From Paraburkholderia caribensis (GTDB taxonomy: Bacteria; Pseudomonadota; Gammaproteobacteria; Burkholderiales; Burkholderiaceae): DNA of 64,000 bases. The notes under the pieces were generated by a model. The model ran no database searches and was not told where the DNA came from. It was given only the letters and a program-made list of their open reading frames with translations. Numbering within the stretch: position 1 is the stretch's first letter; every line of letters begins with the position of its first letter. Positions 7,882 to 16,876 of the stretch are shown here, piece after piece. The stretch spans positions 1-64,000 of the forward strand of contig NZ_CP026104.1 of NCBI RefSeq assembly GCF_002902945.1, given 5' to 3'. Both the position numbers and the translations under genes were made by a program.

Positions 7882-9168
7882 ATGCGCAAAATGCGTTGGG
7901 TGGTGATTTTTCTAAGCTTTCTGGCGATTGCGGTGAACTACATCGATCGTGCGAACCTGGCGGTTGCGGCGCCGGAGATCGAAAAGGCGCTGGGCATCGG
8001 ACCGGCGGAGATGGGCTTCATCCTGAGCGGCTTTTTCTGGACCTACGCGTTGATGCAGATGCCGTTTGGCTGGTTCGTCGATCGCGTCGGCGCACGTATC
8101 GCGTTGCCGCTCGCCGTTGGCTGGTGGTCCGTGTTTACCGCGTTGACCGCGGCGACAAGCAGCGTTGCGGGGATGTTCGGCTGCCGGCTGCTGCTCGGCG
8201 TCGGCGAGGCGGGCGCGTATCCGTCGTGCGCGAAGCTCGTGAGCCAGTGGTTCCCTGCCAAGGAGCGCGCGCTCGCGACGAGTATCTTCGATAGCGGCTC
8301 ACGTGTCGGCTCCGCGCTGTCGATTCCCGTCGTCGCGCTGATCATCAGCTCGGTCGGCTGGAAAGCCGCGTTCGTCATCACGGGTGCGCTTGGCGCGGTA
8401 TGGATTCTCGGCTGGTTCGTGATCTACCGGAACCCCGAGCCGCGCGATACGGGCAGCTCGAAAGCGGCCGCCAACGCGCCCGGCGTCACCAGACAGCGCC
8501 AACGCGTCACGTGGGGCTCGCTGTTTCGCCACCGCACGCTGTGGGGAATGATGCTCGGCTTCTTTTGCCTGAATTTCGTGATCTATTTTTTCATCACGTG
8601 GTTTCCGAGCTATCTCGTGCAGACGCGCGGCTTCTCGCTGAAATCGCTCGGCACGCTCGGGATGATTCCGGCGCTGATCTCGATCCCGGGCGGCTGGCTC
8701 GGCGGTTATGTGTCGGATGCGCTGTTCCGGCGCGGCTGGAGCCTGACGACTGCGCGCAAGACCTGCATGGTCGGCGGCATGTTGTTGTCGTCGGTGATCA
8801 CGCTGTCGGCATTCACGGCGAACGTTTATCTGATGCTCGCGTTCTTCGGCATCGCGTACGGCAGTCTCGCGTTTGCCGCGGCCAGCATCTGGTCGCTGCC
8901 GGGCGACGTCGCGCCGACGCCGGACCATGTCGCATCGATCGGCGGCATTCAGAACTTTGCGTCGAACCTCGCCGGCATCGTGATCACGACATTCACCGGC
9001 GTGATGGTCGCCATGACCAAGGGCTCGTTCACGATTCCCCTTGTCGTGGCCGGTGGCTTCTGTTTTCTGGGCGCGTTCAGCTATCTGGTGATCGTGGGCC
9101 GCATCGAACCGCTGTCCATTGCTTCCGATTCCGAAGAAGCGTCGACGCGGGTGACCTCAACGATCTGA
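7882..9168 (+). CDS. MFS sugar-acid:proton symporter (ACS family)
   Basis: A 428-aa 12-helix transporter. The first helix region NYIDRANLAVAAPEI and the FVDRVGAR loop between helices 2 and 3 are characteristic of the anion:cation symporter family (galactonate, glucarate and hexuronate carriers). The ATG at 7882 is chosen over the upstream frame because GGAGGAG precedes it and the protein then begins with the first helix. It is the first gene of the catabolic run and is followed 46 bp later by a UxaA-type dehydratase, so it probably imports the aldonate, uronate or aldarate that the dehydratase uses. Confidence 0.9.
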   Translation: MRKMRWVVIFLSFLAIAVNYIDRANLAVAAPEIEKALGIGPAEMGFILSGFFWTYALMQMPFGWFVDRVGARIALPLAVGWWSVFTALTAATSSVAGMFGCRLLLGVGEAGAYPSCAKLVSQWFPAKERALATSIFDSGSRVGSALSIPVVALIISSVGWKAAFVITGALGAVWILGWFVIYRNPEPRDTGSSKAAANAPGVTRQRQRVTWGSLFRHRTLWGMMLGFFCLNFVIYFFITWFPSYLVQTRGFSLKSLGTLGMIPALISIPGGWLGGYVSDALFRRGWSLTTARKTCMVGGMLLSSVITLSAFTANVYLMLAFFGIAYGSLAFAAASIWSLPGDVAPTPDHVASIGGIQNFASNLAGIVITTFTGVMVAMTKGSFTIPLVVAGGFCFLGAFSYLVIVGRIEPLSIASDSEEASTRVTSTI

Positions 9169-9214
9169 CGTAGCGGGCAGCCGCCCCGCAATTCATTCCA
9201 TTCGAGGCTTTCTC

Positions 9215-10762
9215 ATGTTGACTCAAGCTGGCAGCGCGCCCCAGGTGATTCGTCTGCATCCGAACGACGATGTGATCATCGCGACCCGGCAACTGTTGCC
9301 CGGCACGCGCATCGACGCAGAAGGACTGGTCGTGACAGGACTCGTTCCGCCCGGCCACAAGATCGCTACGCGCGATATTGCGAAGGGCGAGCCGGTCAAG
9401 CGCTACAACCAGATCATCGGTGAGGCGCGCGAAGCGATCGCGCGCGGCCAGCACGTTCACGTGCACAACCTCGGCATGTCCGAATTCTCGCGCGATCATG
9501 CGTTCGGCGTCGACACGCATCCGACCGACTACGTCGCCGAGCCCGCGCACTTCATGGGCATTCGCCGCGACGACGGCCGCGTCGCGACCCGCAATTACAT
9601 CGGCATCCTGACGAGTGTGAACTGTTCGGCCACGGTCGCGCGCGCGATCGCCGATCACTTCAGGCGCGACGTGCGCCCCGAAGCGCTCGCCGACTTCCCG
9701 AACGTGGACGGCGTCGTCGCGTTGACACACGGACTCGGCTGCGGAATCGACATGCAGGGAGAGGGCATCGCCGTATTGCGTCGCACGTTGGCCGGCTACG
9801 CGGTGCATCCGAACTTCGCGTCGGTGATGTTCGTCGGACTCGGCTGCGAGACCAATCAGATCGACGGCGTGCTGGAAGCGGCCGGGCCGGCCGGCAAAGA
9901 GATGAAGCTGCGCAGCTTCACGATTCAGGACAGCGGCGGCACTCGCAAGACGATCGAGCGCGGCGTCGCGCTGGTCAAGGAAATGCTCGCCGACGCGAAC
10001 CGCGTTGAACGCGTGCGGGTGCCTGCGTCGCATCTGTGCGTCGGTCTTCAGTGCGGCGGTTCGGACGGGTATTCGGGCATTTCCGCGAATCCCGCGCTAG
10101 GCGCGGCGGTCGACCGGCTGGTGCAGCACGGCGGCACCGCAATCCTCTCGGAGACGCCGGAGATCTACGGCGCTGAGCACCTGCTGACGCGCCGCGCTAC
10201 GAGCCAGGCGGTGGGCGACAAGCTGCTCGCGCGGATCGCGTGGTGGCAGGACTACTGCACGCGCAATGGCGGCGCGCTCGACAACAATCCGTCGGCCGGC
10301 AACAAGGCGGGCGGCCTGACGACAATCCTCGAAAAATCCCTCGGTGCGGTCGCGAAGGGCGGCACGACGAATCTCGTCGAGGTCTACGAGTATGCGCAGC
10401 CTGTCGACGCAAAGGGCTTCGTATTCATGGACTCGCCCGGCTACGATCCCGTGTCGGCGACGGGGCAGGTCGCCTCGGGCGCGAACCTGATCTGCTTCAC
10501 GACGGGGCGAGGCTCCGCATATGGATGCGCGCCGTCGCCTTCGCTGAAGCTCGCGACCAACACCGCGCTGTGGGAGCGGCAGGAGGAGGACATCGATCTC
10601 AACTGCGGCGGCGTTGTCGACGGCACCGCCAGCATCGACGAGCTGGGCAAAGCGATTTTCCGGATGATGCTCGACTGCGCATCCGGCACACGCTCCAAAA
10701 GCGAGCTGCATGGCTACGGGCAAAGCGAGTTCGTGCCCTGGCAGGTCGGCGTGGTGACCTGA
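9215..10762 (+). CDS. UxaA/GarD-family sugar-acid dehydratase
   Basis: A 515-aa enzyme. An N-terminal SAF domain (about residues 1-100, PGTRIDAEGLVV, HKIATRDIAKGE) is joined to the dehydratase core with TRNYIGILTSVNCSATV, THGLGCGIDMQGEG, GLGCETNQI, SGISANPALGAA and the C-terminal FVPWQVGVV. The fusion of both domains fits altronate dehydratase (UxaA) or galactarate dehydratase (GarD), which form a 2-keto-3-deoxy acid. Fusions of this type also act on other aldonates, so the substrate is open. The upstream MFS carrier and the ABC importer fit sugar-acid use. The ATG is preceded by a weak GAGG. Confidence 0.85.
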   Translation: MLTQAGSAPQVIRLHPNDDVIIATRQLLPGTRIDAEGLVVTGLVPPGHKIATRDIAKGEPVKRYNQIIGEAREAIARGQHVHVHNLGMSEFSRDHAFGVDTHPTDYVAEPAHFMGIRRDDGRVATRNYIGILTSVNCSATVARAIADHFRRDVRPEALADFPNVDGVVALTHGLGCGIDMQGEGIAVLRRTLAGYAVHPNFASVMFVGLGCETNQIDGVLEAAGPAGKEMKLRSFTIQDSGGTRKTIERGVALVKEMLADANRVERVRVPASHLCVGLQCGGSDGYSGISANPALGAAVDRLVQHGGTAILSETPEIYGAEHLLTRRATSQAVGDKLLARIAWWQDYCTRNGGALDNNPSAGNKAGGLTTILEKSLGAVAKGGTTNLVEVYEYAQPVDAKGFVFMDSPGYDPVSATGQVASGANLICFTTGRGSAYGCAPSPSLKLATNTALWERQEEDIDLNCGGVVDGTASIDELGKAIFRMMLDCASGTRSKSELHGYGQSEFVPWQVGVVT

Positions 10763-10806
10763 GAAACGATGCGCGGTACAGAGACGAATAGAAGAGGAGA
10801 ACCGAA

Positions 10807-12045
10807 TTGAAACGCCGCCTTTATTCAGGTCGCGACGTGAACCGCGCGCACAGCATCGACGATCTGCGCGCGATGGCACGCAGGCGGCTGCCGAATTTCT
10901 GTTTCGAATACATCGAAGGCGGCGCTGAGGACGAGGCGACGCTGCGCCGCAATCGGGACGTGTTCGACGAAATCGCGTTTTTGCCGCGCACGCTCGTCAA
11001 TGTCGAACACCGCAACCAGAGCAGCACGCTGCTCGGTCAGCGCACGGCGTCGCCGTTCATGATCGGCCCGACCGGCTACAGCGGACTGATGTTCCGCGAG
11101 GGCGATGTGCAGCTCGCGAGCGCGGCGGCGGCGGCCGGCATTCCGTTCGTGCTGAGCAACGCGTCGACGGTTGCGCTCGAAGATGTCGTGCAACGCGCGG
11201 GCGGCCGGGTGTGGATGCAGGTCTACATGTATCGCACGCGCGAGTTCGTCGCAAAGCTCGCGCAACGCTCGCTTGCGGCCGGAATTGAAGCGCTGGTCGT
11301 CACGACGGACAGCGCGGTGTTCGGCAAACGCGAATGGGATCTGCGCAACTACATCAAGCCGTTGATGCTCGACTGGCGCAACAGGTTCGACGTGCTGGGC
11401 CACCCGCGCTGGATGAGCAACGTGCTTTGGCCAAGCGGGATGCCGCGCTTTGCGAATCTCGGCGACCTGTTACCGCCGGGGCAGACCAGCGTGAAGGGTG
11501 CGACGATTACGCTGGGTCAGCAGCTCGATCCGTCGCTGTGCTGGGACGACATCCGCTGGCTGCGTGATCTGTGGCCCAAGCGCCTGGTCGTGAAGGGCGT
11601 GCTGGGCGCGCCGGACGCACTGCGGGCGATCGAGGCCGGCGTCGACGGGATCGTGCTGTCGAATCACGGCGGCCGGCAGCTCGACGGCGCGGTGTCCGCG
11701 ATGGACGTACTGCCCGAAGTCGTCGATCAGGTGCGCGGACAGCTCGCTGTAATGCTCGACGGCGGGTTCCGCCGTGGCTCCGACATCCTGAAGGCCATGG
11801 CGCTGGGCGCCGATGCCGTGCTGCTCGGACGGGCGACGACCTACGGCCTGGGCGCGGCCGGCGAGTCGGGCGCCGCGCGCGCGATCCAGATATTGCAAAC
11901 GGAAGTGGATCGCGGGCTGGGTCTGCTCGGGTGCAGCGATATTGCCGCGCTGGATCGCAGCTATCTTCGCTGGCGGTTGCTGAGCGCAGCGCAATCGCGG
12001 GTGCACGCTGGCAGCGCGCACGATCATGCGATGTCACTCGCGTAA
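10807..12045 (+). CDS. FMN-dependent alpha-hydroxyacid oxidase/dehydrogenase
   Basis: A 412-aa member of the LldD / glycolate oxidase / mandelate dehydrogenase family. It has FCFEYIEGGAEDEATLRRN near the N-terminus, the FMN site PFMIGPTGYSGLM, VVTTDSAVFGKRE, the catalytic His in VLSNHGGRQLDG, and MLDGGFRRGSDILKAMALGA for FMN phosphate. It oxidises an L-2-hydroxyacid to the 2-keto acid. The start is TTG at 10807 behind GAGGAG; no in-frame ATG lies within the first 60 bases. It follows the dehydratase by 44 bp, so both probably serve one pathway, with lactate, glycolate or a sugar-derived hydroxyacid as substrate. Confidence 0.88.
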   Translation: MKRRLYSGRDVNRAHSIDDLRAMARRRLPNFCFEYIEGGAEDEATLRRNRDVFDEIAFLPRTLVNVEHRNQSSTLLGQRTASPFMIGPTGYSGLMFREGDVQLASAAAAAGIPFVLSNASTVALEDVVQRAGGRVWMQVYMYRTREFVAKLAQRSLAAGIEALVVTTDSAVFGKREWDLRNYIKPLMLDWRNRFDVLGHPRWMSNVLWPSGMPRFANLGDLLPPGQTSVKGATITLGQQLDPSLCWDDIRWLRDLWPKRLVVKGVLGAPDALRAIEAGVDGIVLSNHGGRQLDGAVSAMDVLPEVVDQVRGQLAVMLDGGFRRGSDILKAMALGADAVLLGRATTYGLGAAGESGAARAIQILQTEVDRGLGLLGCSDIAALDRSYLRWRLLSAAQSRVHAGSAHDHAMSLA

Positions 12046-12140
12046 CGGCCAGGACACGGCCAGGACACGGCGAGGACGCGGCCAGGCGGCGACGAAAAAC
12101 GATTAGCGTGCTTGCCGGCACACCTGCTGCAACGCCATTC

Positions 12141-12152
12141 GTTACCGGTAAC
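12141..12152. promoter_or_regulatory. GTTACCGGTAAC palindrome before the ABC operon
   Basis: A perfect 12-bp palindrome, 167 bp upstream of the binding-protein gene. It resembles LacI/GntR-type operators for gluconate-like sugar acids as I remember them. The same TTACCGG core occurs upstream of the GntR gene (7632-7638). Confidence 0.4.
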
Positions 12153-12205
12153 TGATTCGAATTGCACACGCTAACACCAGTCGCTATACTGGGCTCCGCA
12201 ATCGG

Positions 12206-12234
12206 TGGCCTGACCAAAATCGATTGGCCTGACC
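12206..12234. repeat. Direct repeats of TGGCCTGACC upstream of the ABC operon
   Basis: Two exact copies of TGGCCTGACC start at 12206 and 12225, 19 bp apart (about two helical turns). The first extends to TGGCCTGACCA, a TGG-N5-CCA match to the palindrome at 7658. They lie 85-113 bp before the binding-protein start, a position suited to operators for the cluster regulator. Confidence 0.45.
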
Positions 12235-12318
12235 GCAGCACGAATCAACGCAGACTGGCGAACGGCGCGTTGTCGATCAAGTCATGGCGCGCGAAGAAGA
12301 ACGAAAGGAGATGACACG

Positions 12319-13353
12319 ATGTTCCGTAAGGGAATGAAGATCAGGGCCGCGCTCGCGCTCGCCGCATGCATGGTCGGGAGCGCGGCGCACGCGCAGGTCG
12401 CTTCGGGCGACACGTCGCAAAAGAAGATCGCGTTATCGAACAGCTTCGCCGGCAATGCCTGGCGGCAGTCGATGCTCAAAAGTTGGAACGCGATTGCCCA
12501 GCAAGCGGTGAGCGACAGGAAGATTGCCGCCGCGCCCGCGTTCACAACCGCGGAAAATCAGGTGACCGAACAGGCGCAGCAGGTGCAGAACCTGATACTG
12601 CAAGGCTATAACGCGATCGTGATCGACGCCGTATCGCCCACCGCGCTCAACGGTACGATCAAGAAGGCATGCGCGGCGGGCATCGTCGTCGTGTCGTTCG
12701 ACGGCGTCGTCGACGAACCGTGCGCGTATCGCGTGAACTTCGATTTCAAGGGCTGGGCAGAGCAGGGCGTCGATTATCTGGCGAACCGGTTGAACGGCAA
12801 AGGCAACATTCTCGAAGTGCGCGGCGTGGCCGGCATTTCCGTCGACAACCTGATGCATGAGGGGGTGCTCGACGGACTCAAGAAACATCCCGGCCTCAAG
12901 CTCGTCGGCTCGGTGAACGGCGACTGGACGCAATCGGTCGCGCAAAAGGCCGTCGCGGGCATTCTCCCGACGCTGCCGCAAGTCGACGGCGTCGCGACCG
13001 AAGGCGAGATGTCGTTCGGCATCGCGCAGGCGTTCAAGGCGGCCAATCGTCCCACGCCGCCCATGATCATCGGCAGCACCTATCCGGAACTCGAATGGTG
13101 GAGCGAGCAGACGAAAACGGGTTACCAGTCGCGCTCGCTGTCGAACCCGCCGGGCGCGGTCTCGTTCGCGTTCTGGGTCGCGCAGCAGGTTCTCGCAGGC
13201 AAGCAGATCCCGAAGGACGTGACCATCAACGTACCGCTGCTCGCAATCTCGCAACAGGAGTTGCCGGCGAAGCTCGCCGCGATGCCGAAGGGCGCTATCG
13301 CCGACGTCACCTACACGTTGCCGCAGACCGTGGCCTTGCTCGACAAAAAGTAA
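12319..13353 (+). CDS. Periplasmic sugar-binding protein 1 (ribose type)
   Basis: A 344-aa ABC-importer binding protein of the RbsB/XylF-like family (Peripla_BP_4). A signal peptide ends at AAHAQ (about residue 30). The mature part has KKIALSNSFAGNAWRQ, QAQQVQNLILQGYNAIVIDA and VVSFDGVVDEPCAYRVNFD, typical ligand-binding lobes. RBS GAAAGGAG precedes the ATG. It is the first gene of a complete importer (ATPase, two permeases) and is closely similar to the second binding protein at 17816. It captures a pentose, hexose or sugar acid in the periplasm. Confidence 0.88.
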   Translation: MFRKGMKIRAALALAACMVGSAAHAQVASGDTSQKKIALSNSFAGNAWRQSMLKSWNAIAQQAVSDRKIAAAPAFTTAENQVTEQAQQVQNLILQGYNAIVIDAVSPTALNGTIKKACAAGIVVVSFDGVVDEPCAYRVNFDFKGWAEQGVDYLANRLNGKGNILEVRGVAGISVDNLMHEGVLDGLKKHPGLKLVGSVNGDWTQSVAQKAVAGILPTLPQVDGVATEGEMSFGIAQAFKAANRPTPPMIIGSTYPELEWWSEQTKTGYQSRSLSNPPGAVSFAFWVAQQVLAGKQIPKDVTINVPLLAISQQELPAKLAAMPKGAIADVTYTLPQTVALLDKK

Positions 13354-13363
13354 GCGCGCTCAG

Positions 13364-13385
13364 GCCCGATCCGGCGCGATCGGGC
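13364..13385 (+). terminator. Hairpin between the binding-protein and ATPase genes
   Basis: GCCCGATC and GATCGGGC form a perfect 8-bp stem with a 6-base loop 10 bp after the binding-protein stop. There is no T tract. Such hairpins in ABC operons stabilise the upstream mRNA and lower downstream expression, giving excess binding protein. Confidence 0.5.
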
Positions 13386-13417
13386 GCGTGCGCGACGCCA
13401 CGCATGGAGGCATGTGA

Positions 13418-14899
13418 ATGGGCGCAACATCAAGCAACGGTCAGCCGGGCGCGCTGATTCGCTTCGAAGGCATCGGCAAGACCTTCGGCCGGGTACGCGC
13501 GCTGGGCGACATCGACTTCGCGTTCATGCGCGGAGAATGCGTCGGCATCGCGGGACATAACGGCGCGGGCAAATCCACGTTAATGGCGGTGCTGGCGGGC
13601 GTCTATGCGCCGACTCAGGGACGCATCGACGTGGACGGACAACCGGCGCCGCATTACGACGCCAACGCCGCGCGGCATGCGGGCGTGCGCTGCGTGTTTC
13701 AGGAGTTGTCGCTGTGCGCGAACCTGACGGTCGCCGAGAACATGACGATTGTGCATCCGCAATTGCGCGGGGCCGGATGGCGTCGCAAGGCAACCGCATT
13801 GATGCACAAGAAGCTCGAAGAAATCTTTCCCGGCAACGGGCTGAAGGGCAATGAGCTGGTTTCCGATCTGACGCTCACGCAGCAGCAGATGGTGGAAATC
13901 GCGCGCGGCTTCACAGTGACCGATGCGCCTGTCCGCCTCGTGATTCTCGACGAGCCGACGTCGTCGCTCGATGCGCATACGGCCGATCAGCTGCTCGCAT
14001 TCGTGCGTCGCGCGGCGCAATCGGGAATCACGTGCGTGCTGATCACGCACATGCTGGGTGAAATCGAGCGCGTCGCAGATCGTGTGGTCGTGATGCGCGA
14101 TGGCGGAATCGTCGGCGTGCTGCCGCGCGACGCGGTGAGCCACGCGGCGATCATCCAGGCGATGGGTCAGCAGCTCGAAGCGGACAAGACGCCTTCTGCC
14201 GCGCGCGTGCGCGACGCACGCGGCGACGAGCGCGCTTTCCGCTGGAATGTCGGCGCGCATAGACGGACTTTGATCGAAGCGTCGCGCGGCGAGATCGTCG
14301 GCTTCGCGGGACTCGCAGGCCAAGGCCAGACGGAAGCGTTGCTGTCGATCTACGAGGCCGCGACGCGTCGCGGCGCAGGGCGCGTGAAAGCCGCTTTCGT
14401 CGCGGGCGATCGCGGCCGCGACGGCGTGTTTCCGGTCTGGTCGATCGCGCAGAACCTCGACGTGCGCTGGCTTTTCGGCGGCGCGAAGTCGAAGCGCGGT
14501 CTCGTCGATCGCACGGCCGGGCGCGCGCTCGTCGAAGCGTGGCGCGCGAAGATCGGCATACGCGGCGCGCCGATGAGCGCGAGCATCCTGTCGCTGTCCG
14601 GTGGCAATCAGCAGAAAGTGCTGTTCGCACGCGCGCTTGCGTCGGACGCGATGCTGATCCTGATGGACGATCCCACGCGCGGCGTGGATGTCGGGACGAA
14701 GCGCGACATCTATCAGCTCGTCCACGACGAAGCGCAAAAGGGCCGCACCTTCATCTGGTACACGACCGAAAACGATGAGCTGTCGCATTGCGACCGGACC
14801 TATGTATTCCGCTCGGCCGCCGTCACGCGCGTGCTCACAGCCGACGAATGCACGGAAGAAGCACTGCTTGCAGCAAGCTTCGAGGAGCAGGCCGCATGA
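13418..14899 (+). CDS. Sugar ABC importer ATPase (two nucleotide-binding domains)
   Basis: A 493-aa fused ATPase of the RbsA/XylG/MglA type. Domain 1 has Walker A GHNGAGKST, Q-loop VFQELSL, signature LTLTQQQMVEIARG and Walker B LVILDEPTSSLDA. Domain 2 has a degenerate Walker A GLAGQGQTE lacking Lys, as expected, with signature LSGGNQQKVLFARAL and MLILMDDPTRGVDVG. It powers uptake by the two permeases that follow; the ATG of the first permease overlaps its stop codon (ATGA at 14896), indicating translational coupling. Length is normal. Confidence 0.93.
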   Translation: MGATSSNGQPGALIRFEGIGKTFGRVRALGDIDFAFMRGECVGIAGHNGAGKSTLMAVLAGVYAPTQGRIDVDGQPAPHYDANAARHAGVRCVFQELSLCANLTVAENMTIVHPQLRGAGWRRKATALMHKKLEEIFPGNGLKGNELVSDLTLTQQQMVEIARGFTVTDAPVRLVILDEPTSSLDAHTADQLLAFVRRAAQSGITCVLITHMLGEIERVADRVVVMRDGGIVGVLPRDAVSHAAIIQAMGQQLEADKTPSAARVRDARGDERAFRWNVGAHRRTLIEASRGEIVGFAGLAGQGQTEALLSIYEAATRRGAGRVKAAFVAGDRGRDGVFPVWSIAQNLDVRWLFGGAKSKRGLVDRTAGRALVEAWRAKIGIRGAPMSASILSLSGGNQQKVLFARALASDAMLILMDDPTRGVDVGTKRDIYQLVHDEAQKGRTFIWYTTENDELSHCDRTYVFRSAAVTRVLTADECTEEALLAASFEEQAA

Positions 14900-15846
14900 C
14901 TCTCGCGCACTTTTCCATTCAGAGCACGCAGGCCCGCCTGCGCGCGCTGCTTCCTGCAATCTCGCTGATCGCGGTGCTCGTGCCGATCCTGATCATGCAG
15001 CCCGCGGTGATGAGCTATTTCGGCTCCAGTCTGCTGCTCAATCTGGCGGTGCCGATCGTACTCGCGACGCTCGCGCAGCTCGCGATCATCACCGTGAACG
15101 ACCTCGATCTGTCGATCGGTTCTTTCGTGAGTCTGGTGGCGTGCATCGGCGCGACGCTGCTGGTTAAGGAACCGTGGCTCGGTGTGCTCGCGCTGATCGG
15201 CTGCGTGCTCGCGTATGCAGCAGTCGGCGCGCTGATCGAGCTGCGGCAGATACCGTCGATCGTCGTCACGCTCGGTCTGTCGTTCGTGTGGAGCGGCCTT
15301 GCGATCGTGCTGCTGCCTTCGCCGGGCGGCACGACTCCCGGCTGGATCGGCACGGCGATGAACTATCAGACACCGTTCATCGCGGCGCCGATCGTGTGGT
15401 CGGTGGTGGTCGCGATCATCGGGCACGTGCTGTTGATGCGCACCTCGGCCGGCGTTCGCATCCGTGGCGCGGGCGGCAATCCGCGCGCGATGCGCCGCTT
15501 CGGCTGGTCGCTCGTGCGCAGTAAGGCGACGCTGTACGGAGTCGCGGGCATCTTCGGCGTGCTGTCGGGTCTGTCGCTGCTCGGCCTCACGACTTCCGCC
15601 GACGCGAATCTGGCGCTGCGCTACACGCTGCTGTCCATCGCGGCGGTGATACTCGGCGGCGGCGAATTCATCGGCGGGCGCGTGTCGGTGATCGGCGCGG
15701 TGCTCGGTGCAATCACACTGACGCTCGCGGCGTCGTTCCTCGCCTTCCTCAATATCTCGGCGGACTGGCAGGTCGGCATGCAAGGCGCGATCCTCGTCGT
15801 CGTGCTGTCGTTGCGCGTGCTGCTGCAACGCGGGGAGCGCCAATGA
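14896..15846 (+). CDS. Sugar ABC importer permease 1
   Basis: A 316-aa membrane protein of the BPD_transp_2 (RbsC-like) family with about nine hydrophobic segments. The coupling region includes ITVNDLDLSIGSFVSL, and the last third contains VILGGGEFIGGRVSVIGAVL, both conserved in this family. The ATG at 14896 overlaps the ATPase stop, and the frame upstream of it is not domain-related. Its stop overlaps the start of the second permease (ATGA at 15843). It probably forms a heterodimeric channel with that protein. Confidence 0.9.
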   Translation: MTLAHFSIQSTQARLRALLPAISLIAVLVPILIMQPAVMSYFGSSLLLNLAVPIVLATLAQLAIITVNDLDLSIGSFVSLVACIGATLLVKEPWLGVLALIGCVLAYAAVGALIELRQIPSIVVTLGLSFVWSGLAIVLLPSPGGTTPGWIGTAMNYQTPFIAAPIVWSVVVAIIGHVLLMRTSAGVRIRGAGGNPRAMRRFGWSLVRSKATLYGVAGIFGVLSGLSLLGLTTSADANLALRYTLLSIAAVILGGGEFIGGRVSVIGAVLGAITLTLAASFLAFLNISADWQVGMQGAILVVVLSLRVLLQRGERQ

Positions 15847-16829
15847 AATCGCAGCTAACCGGCAGGGCAATCGGCGCAGACGAAACCGCCTGGTCGCGCT
15901 TGCGCAGCGTTCAGGCGCCGTGGGCGTGGTCGTTCGTCGGCGCGGTGCTGGTGTGGTTCGGCATCGTCGGCGTGTTCGGCTTCGGCATAGCCGCCAATGT
16001 CGCGCAGACGGCGCTCACCTACGGCGTGTTCATGGTGCTGGTCGGTCTCGGGCAGATGCTCGTGATCACGTCGGGCGTCGGCAACATCGACCTGTCGGTG
16101 CCGTCGACCATCGCGCTCGCGGGCGTGATCGGCATGCACGTCATGGGCGGGGCGAACGGGCGAATCGTGATCGGCGTCGCGGCCGCGCTCGGTGCCGGTG
16201 GCGCGGTGGGCCTTGCGAATTACATGCTGATCAGGCTGTTGCGCATTCCGCCCATCATCGCGACGCTGTCGTCGAGTTTCATCGTCCAGTCGATCGCGAT
16301 CACGCAAGGGCGGCAGCTTCCGCCGCCGCCGCCCGCGCTCGGTGCGTTCGCGACCGGCCGTTTCCTGAACGTGCCGTATATCGCGCTCCTTGCGCTTGCA
16401 CTGTCGGTCGCGCTGGCGGTGCTGCTGCATCGCGCGGTGTACGGCCGCAAGCTGTCGGCGATCGGACAGAACGCACGGGCCGCGTGGCTCGCGGGCGTCG
16501 ACGTGCATCGTACGCGCTGCCTCGCGTACGTGCTGTGCTCGATGATCGCGGCGCTCACGGCGCTTCTGCTCGCGGCGACCTCGGGCGGCGCGTCGCTCGA
16601 CATGGGCGTCGAGTACATGCTGATTTCGATTGCCGTGGTCGTGATCGGCGGCACGCTGGTCGCCGGCGGCAAGGCGACGATCGTCGGCGTGTGGGGCGCG
16701 TCGATGTTCCTGTTTCTCACGAACGCCGCGCTCAACGCGCTCGGCGCGGATGCGGGCGTGCGATCGATCGTCTATGGCGTGCTCATCATCGCGGTGACCG
16801 TCGCGGCCGGCGGAAAGACGGTGCGGTGA
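15843..16829 (+). CDS. Sugar ABC importer permease 2
   Basis: A 328-aa RbsC-like permease. It has the family's GQMLVITSGVGNIDLSVPST segment, IPPIIATLSSSFIVQ, and AVVVIGGTLVAGGKATIVG near the C-terminus. It starts inside the permease 1 stop codon. Two different permeases with one ATPase suggest a heterodimer in the inner membrane. A long frame on the + strand across this gene is an antisense-like shadow and was not called. Confidence 0.9.
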   Translation: MKSQLTGRAIGADETAWSRLRSVQAPWAWSFVGAVLVWFGIVGVFGFGIAANVAQTALTYGVFMVLVGLGQMLVITSGVGNIDLSVPSTIALAGVIGMHVMGGANGRIVIGVAAALGAGGAVGLANYMLIRLLRIPPIIATLSSSFIVQSIAITQGRQLPPPPPALGAFATGRFLNVPYIALLALALSVALAVLLHRAVYGRKLSAIGQNARAAWLAGVDVHRTRCLAYVLCSMIAALTALLLAATSGGASLDMGVEYMLISIAVVVIGGTLVAGGKATIVGVWGASMFLFLTNAALNALGADAGVRSIVYGVLIIAVTVAAGGKTVR

Positions 16830-16876
16830 AGAGGTGCCAATCGCTTTTCCGATTCACGTCAAGAACGAGAGGGGAG

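Noticed and set aside
8299..8928. 209-aa minus-strand frame within the MFS gene
   Set aside because: It is a GC-rich antisense shadow (Arg/Glu-rich) of the MFS gene at 7882.
13580..14959. Long minus-strand frame of 459 codons opposite the ABC ATPase
   Set aside because: It is antisense to a clear ATPase gene in a high-GC region and has an Arg/His-rich composition with no domain, so it is a shadow.
15920..16876. Extension of the lactonase frame upstream of 16877
   Set aside because: The upstream part is Arg/Ala-rich shadow of permease 2; an RBS and the family start lie at 16877.
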